DNA of 64,000 nt, taken from positions 11,519,570 to 11,583,569 of the forward strand of contig OZ012695.1 of assembly GCA_963942565.1 (NCBI GenBank). Reading direction: 5' to 3'. This document shows positions 63,901 to 64,000 of this stretch, in pieces. The notes beneath the pieces were generated by a model. The model did no database searches, was not told the DNA's origin, and saw nothing but the letters and a program-made list of their open reading frames with translations. This stretch comes from Maea johnstoni (taxonomy: Eukaryota; Annelida; Polychaeta; Spionida; Magelonidae). A program made the translations under genes and the position numbers. Position 1 is the first letter of the stretch. Every line of letters starts with the position of its first letter.

Positions 63901-64000
63901 CTAATAGTATTACAAATATAAATAGTTAGATTATGCAATCTAGAAGTTTAAAAATATGCATTTTTCTCATTTTCAATAAACAATCGGAAAGAAATGGTCA
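63342..64000. repeat. Partial 5S spacer at window end
   Basis: The 5S-upstream part of a spacer, including the tRNA-like block (with tcttatgg) and the gagggtgctt variant. It is cut off after taaacaatcgg. The array continues beyond the window. Confidence 0.9.

Larger units (their letters stand above)
1..64000. repeat. 5S rDNA tandem array, about 1.22 kb unit, 52 complete genes
   Basis: The same unit recurs head to tail across the entire window. Starts of successive 5S genes are usually 1216 to 1230 bp apart. The exceptions are two spacings of 1616 bp and two of 893 bp, caused by truncated units. All 5S genes point to the minus strand. Unit subtypes are marked by shared spacer variants: catcctcat with or without an extra 6-bp CCTCAT copy, gcattgaagg versus gcatttaagg, cttgcacacag versus cttgcaaacag. 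The subtypes are arranged in blocks of 1, 2, 4, 5 and 7 units. Neither array end is in the window. Dedicated 5S clusters with long spacers are common in animals. No other multicopy gene such as histone, U1 or trans-spliced leader was recognised in the spacer. Confidence 0.98.

Noticed and set aside
1-64000. CRISPR array or satellite with unrelated function
   Set aside because: The repeat unit is 1.2 kb and contains a full eukaryotic 5S gene. The spacers are themselves near-identical.

Overview
The whole 64 kb window is one head-to-tail tandem array of 5S ribosomal RNA genes. I count 52 complete 5S copies, all on the minus strand, one per unit of about 1.22 kb (complete units range from 1216 to 1230 bp). 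Each 5S core is 118 bp from GCCTAC to GTAGGC (119 in one copy) and is followed by about 1.1 kb of AT-rich non-transcribed spacer. The array runs off both ends of the window, so no flanking unique DNA is seen. The 5S sequence has the animal-type layout and an intact internal control region. It looks like a protostome invertebrate, but I cannot name the species from the sequence.

No protein-coding gene is supported. The short reading frames are chance frames in the spacer, repeated because the spacer is repeated. The spacer carries a conserved plus-strand block, 272 to 464 bp beyond the 5S 5' end, with a tRNA-like A box, a B box 43 bp further on and three T4 runs about 120 bp later. This resembles a decayed tRNA(Glu)-like gene or SINE head, facing away from 5S. 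It is the best candidate here for something undescribed.

Layout: (1) 1-11,900, a 4-unit block (copies 1-4) followed by a 5-unit relative (copies 5-9) in which one unit was duplicated, then copy 10; (2) about 11,902-24,434, a tandem duplication with a 6,167-bp period, each copy with five 5S genes and the same two deletion-truncated spacers; (3) about 24,223-32,763, 3.5 copies of a 2,441-bp dimer; (4) about 32,764-46,000, monomer runs plus a segment that recurs 8,549 bp away; (5) about 46,100-53,400, three copies of a 2,445-bp dimer; (6) about 53,400-64,000, mixed units with a 4-unit (about 4,907 bp) repeat and a 6-bp insertion subtype.

The 5S copies are nearly uniform, and about half show no change from consensus. 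The rest carry one or a few subtype-specific changes that travel with the higher-order blocks. The proximal Pol III terminator also differs by subtype: 5 T, 4 T or only 3 T. Amplification of multi-unit blocks by unequal exchange or a similar process explains most of the pattern.
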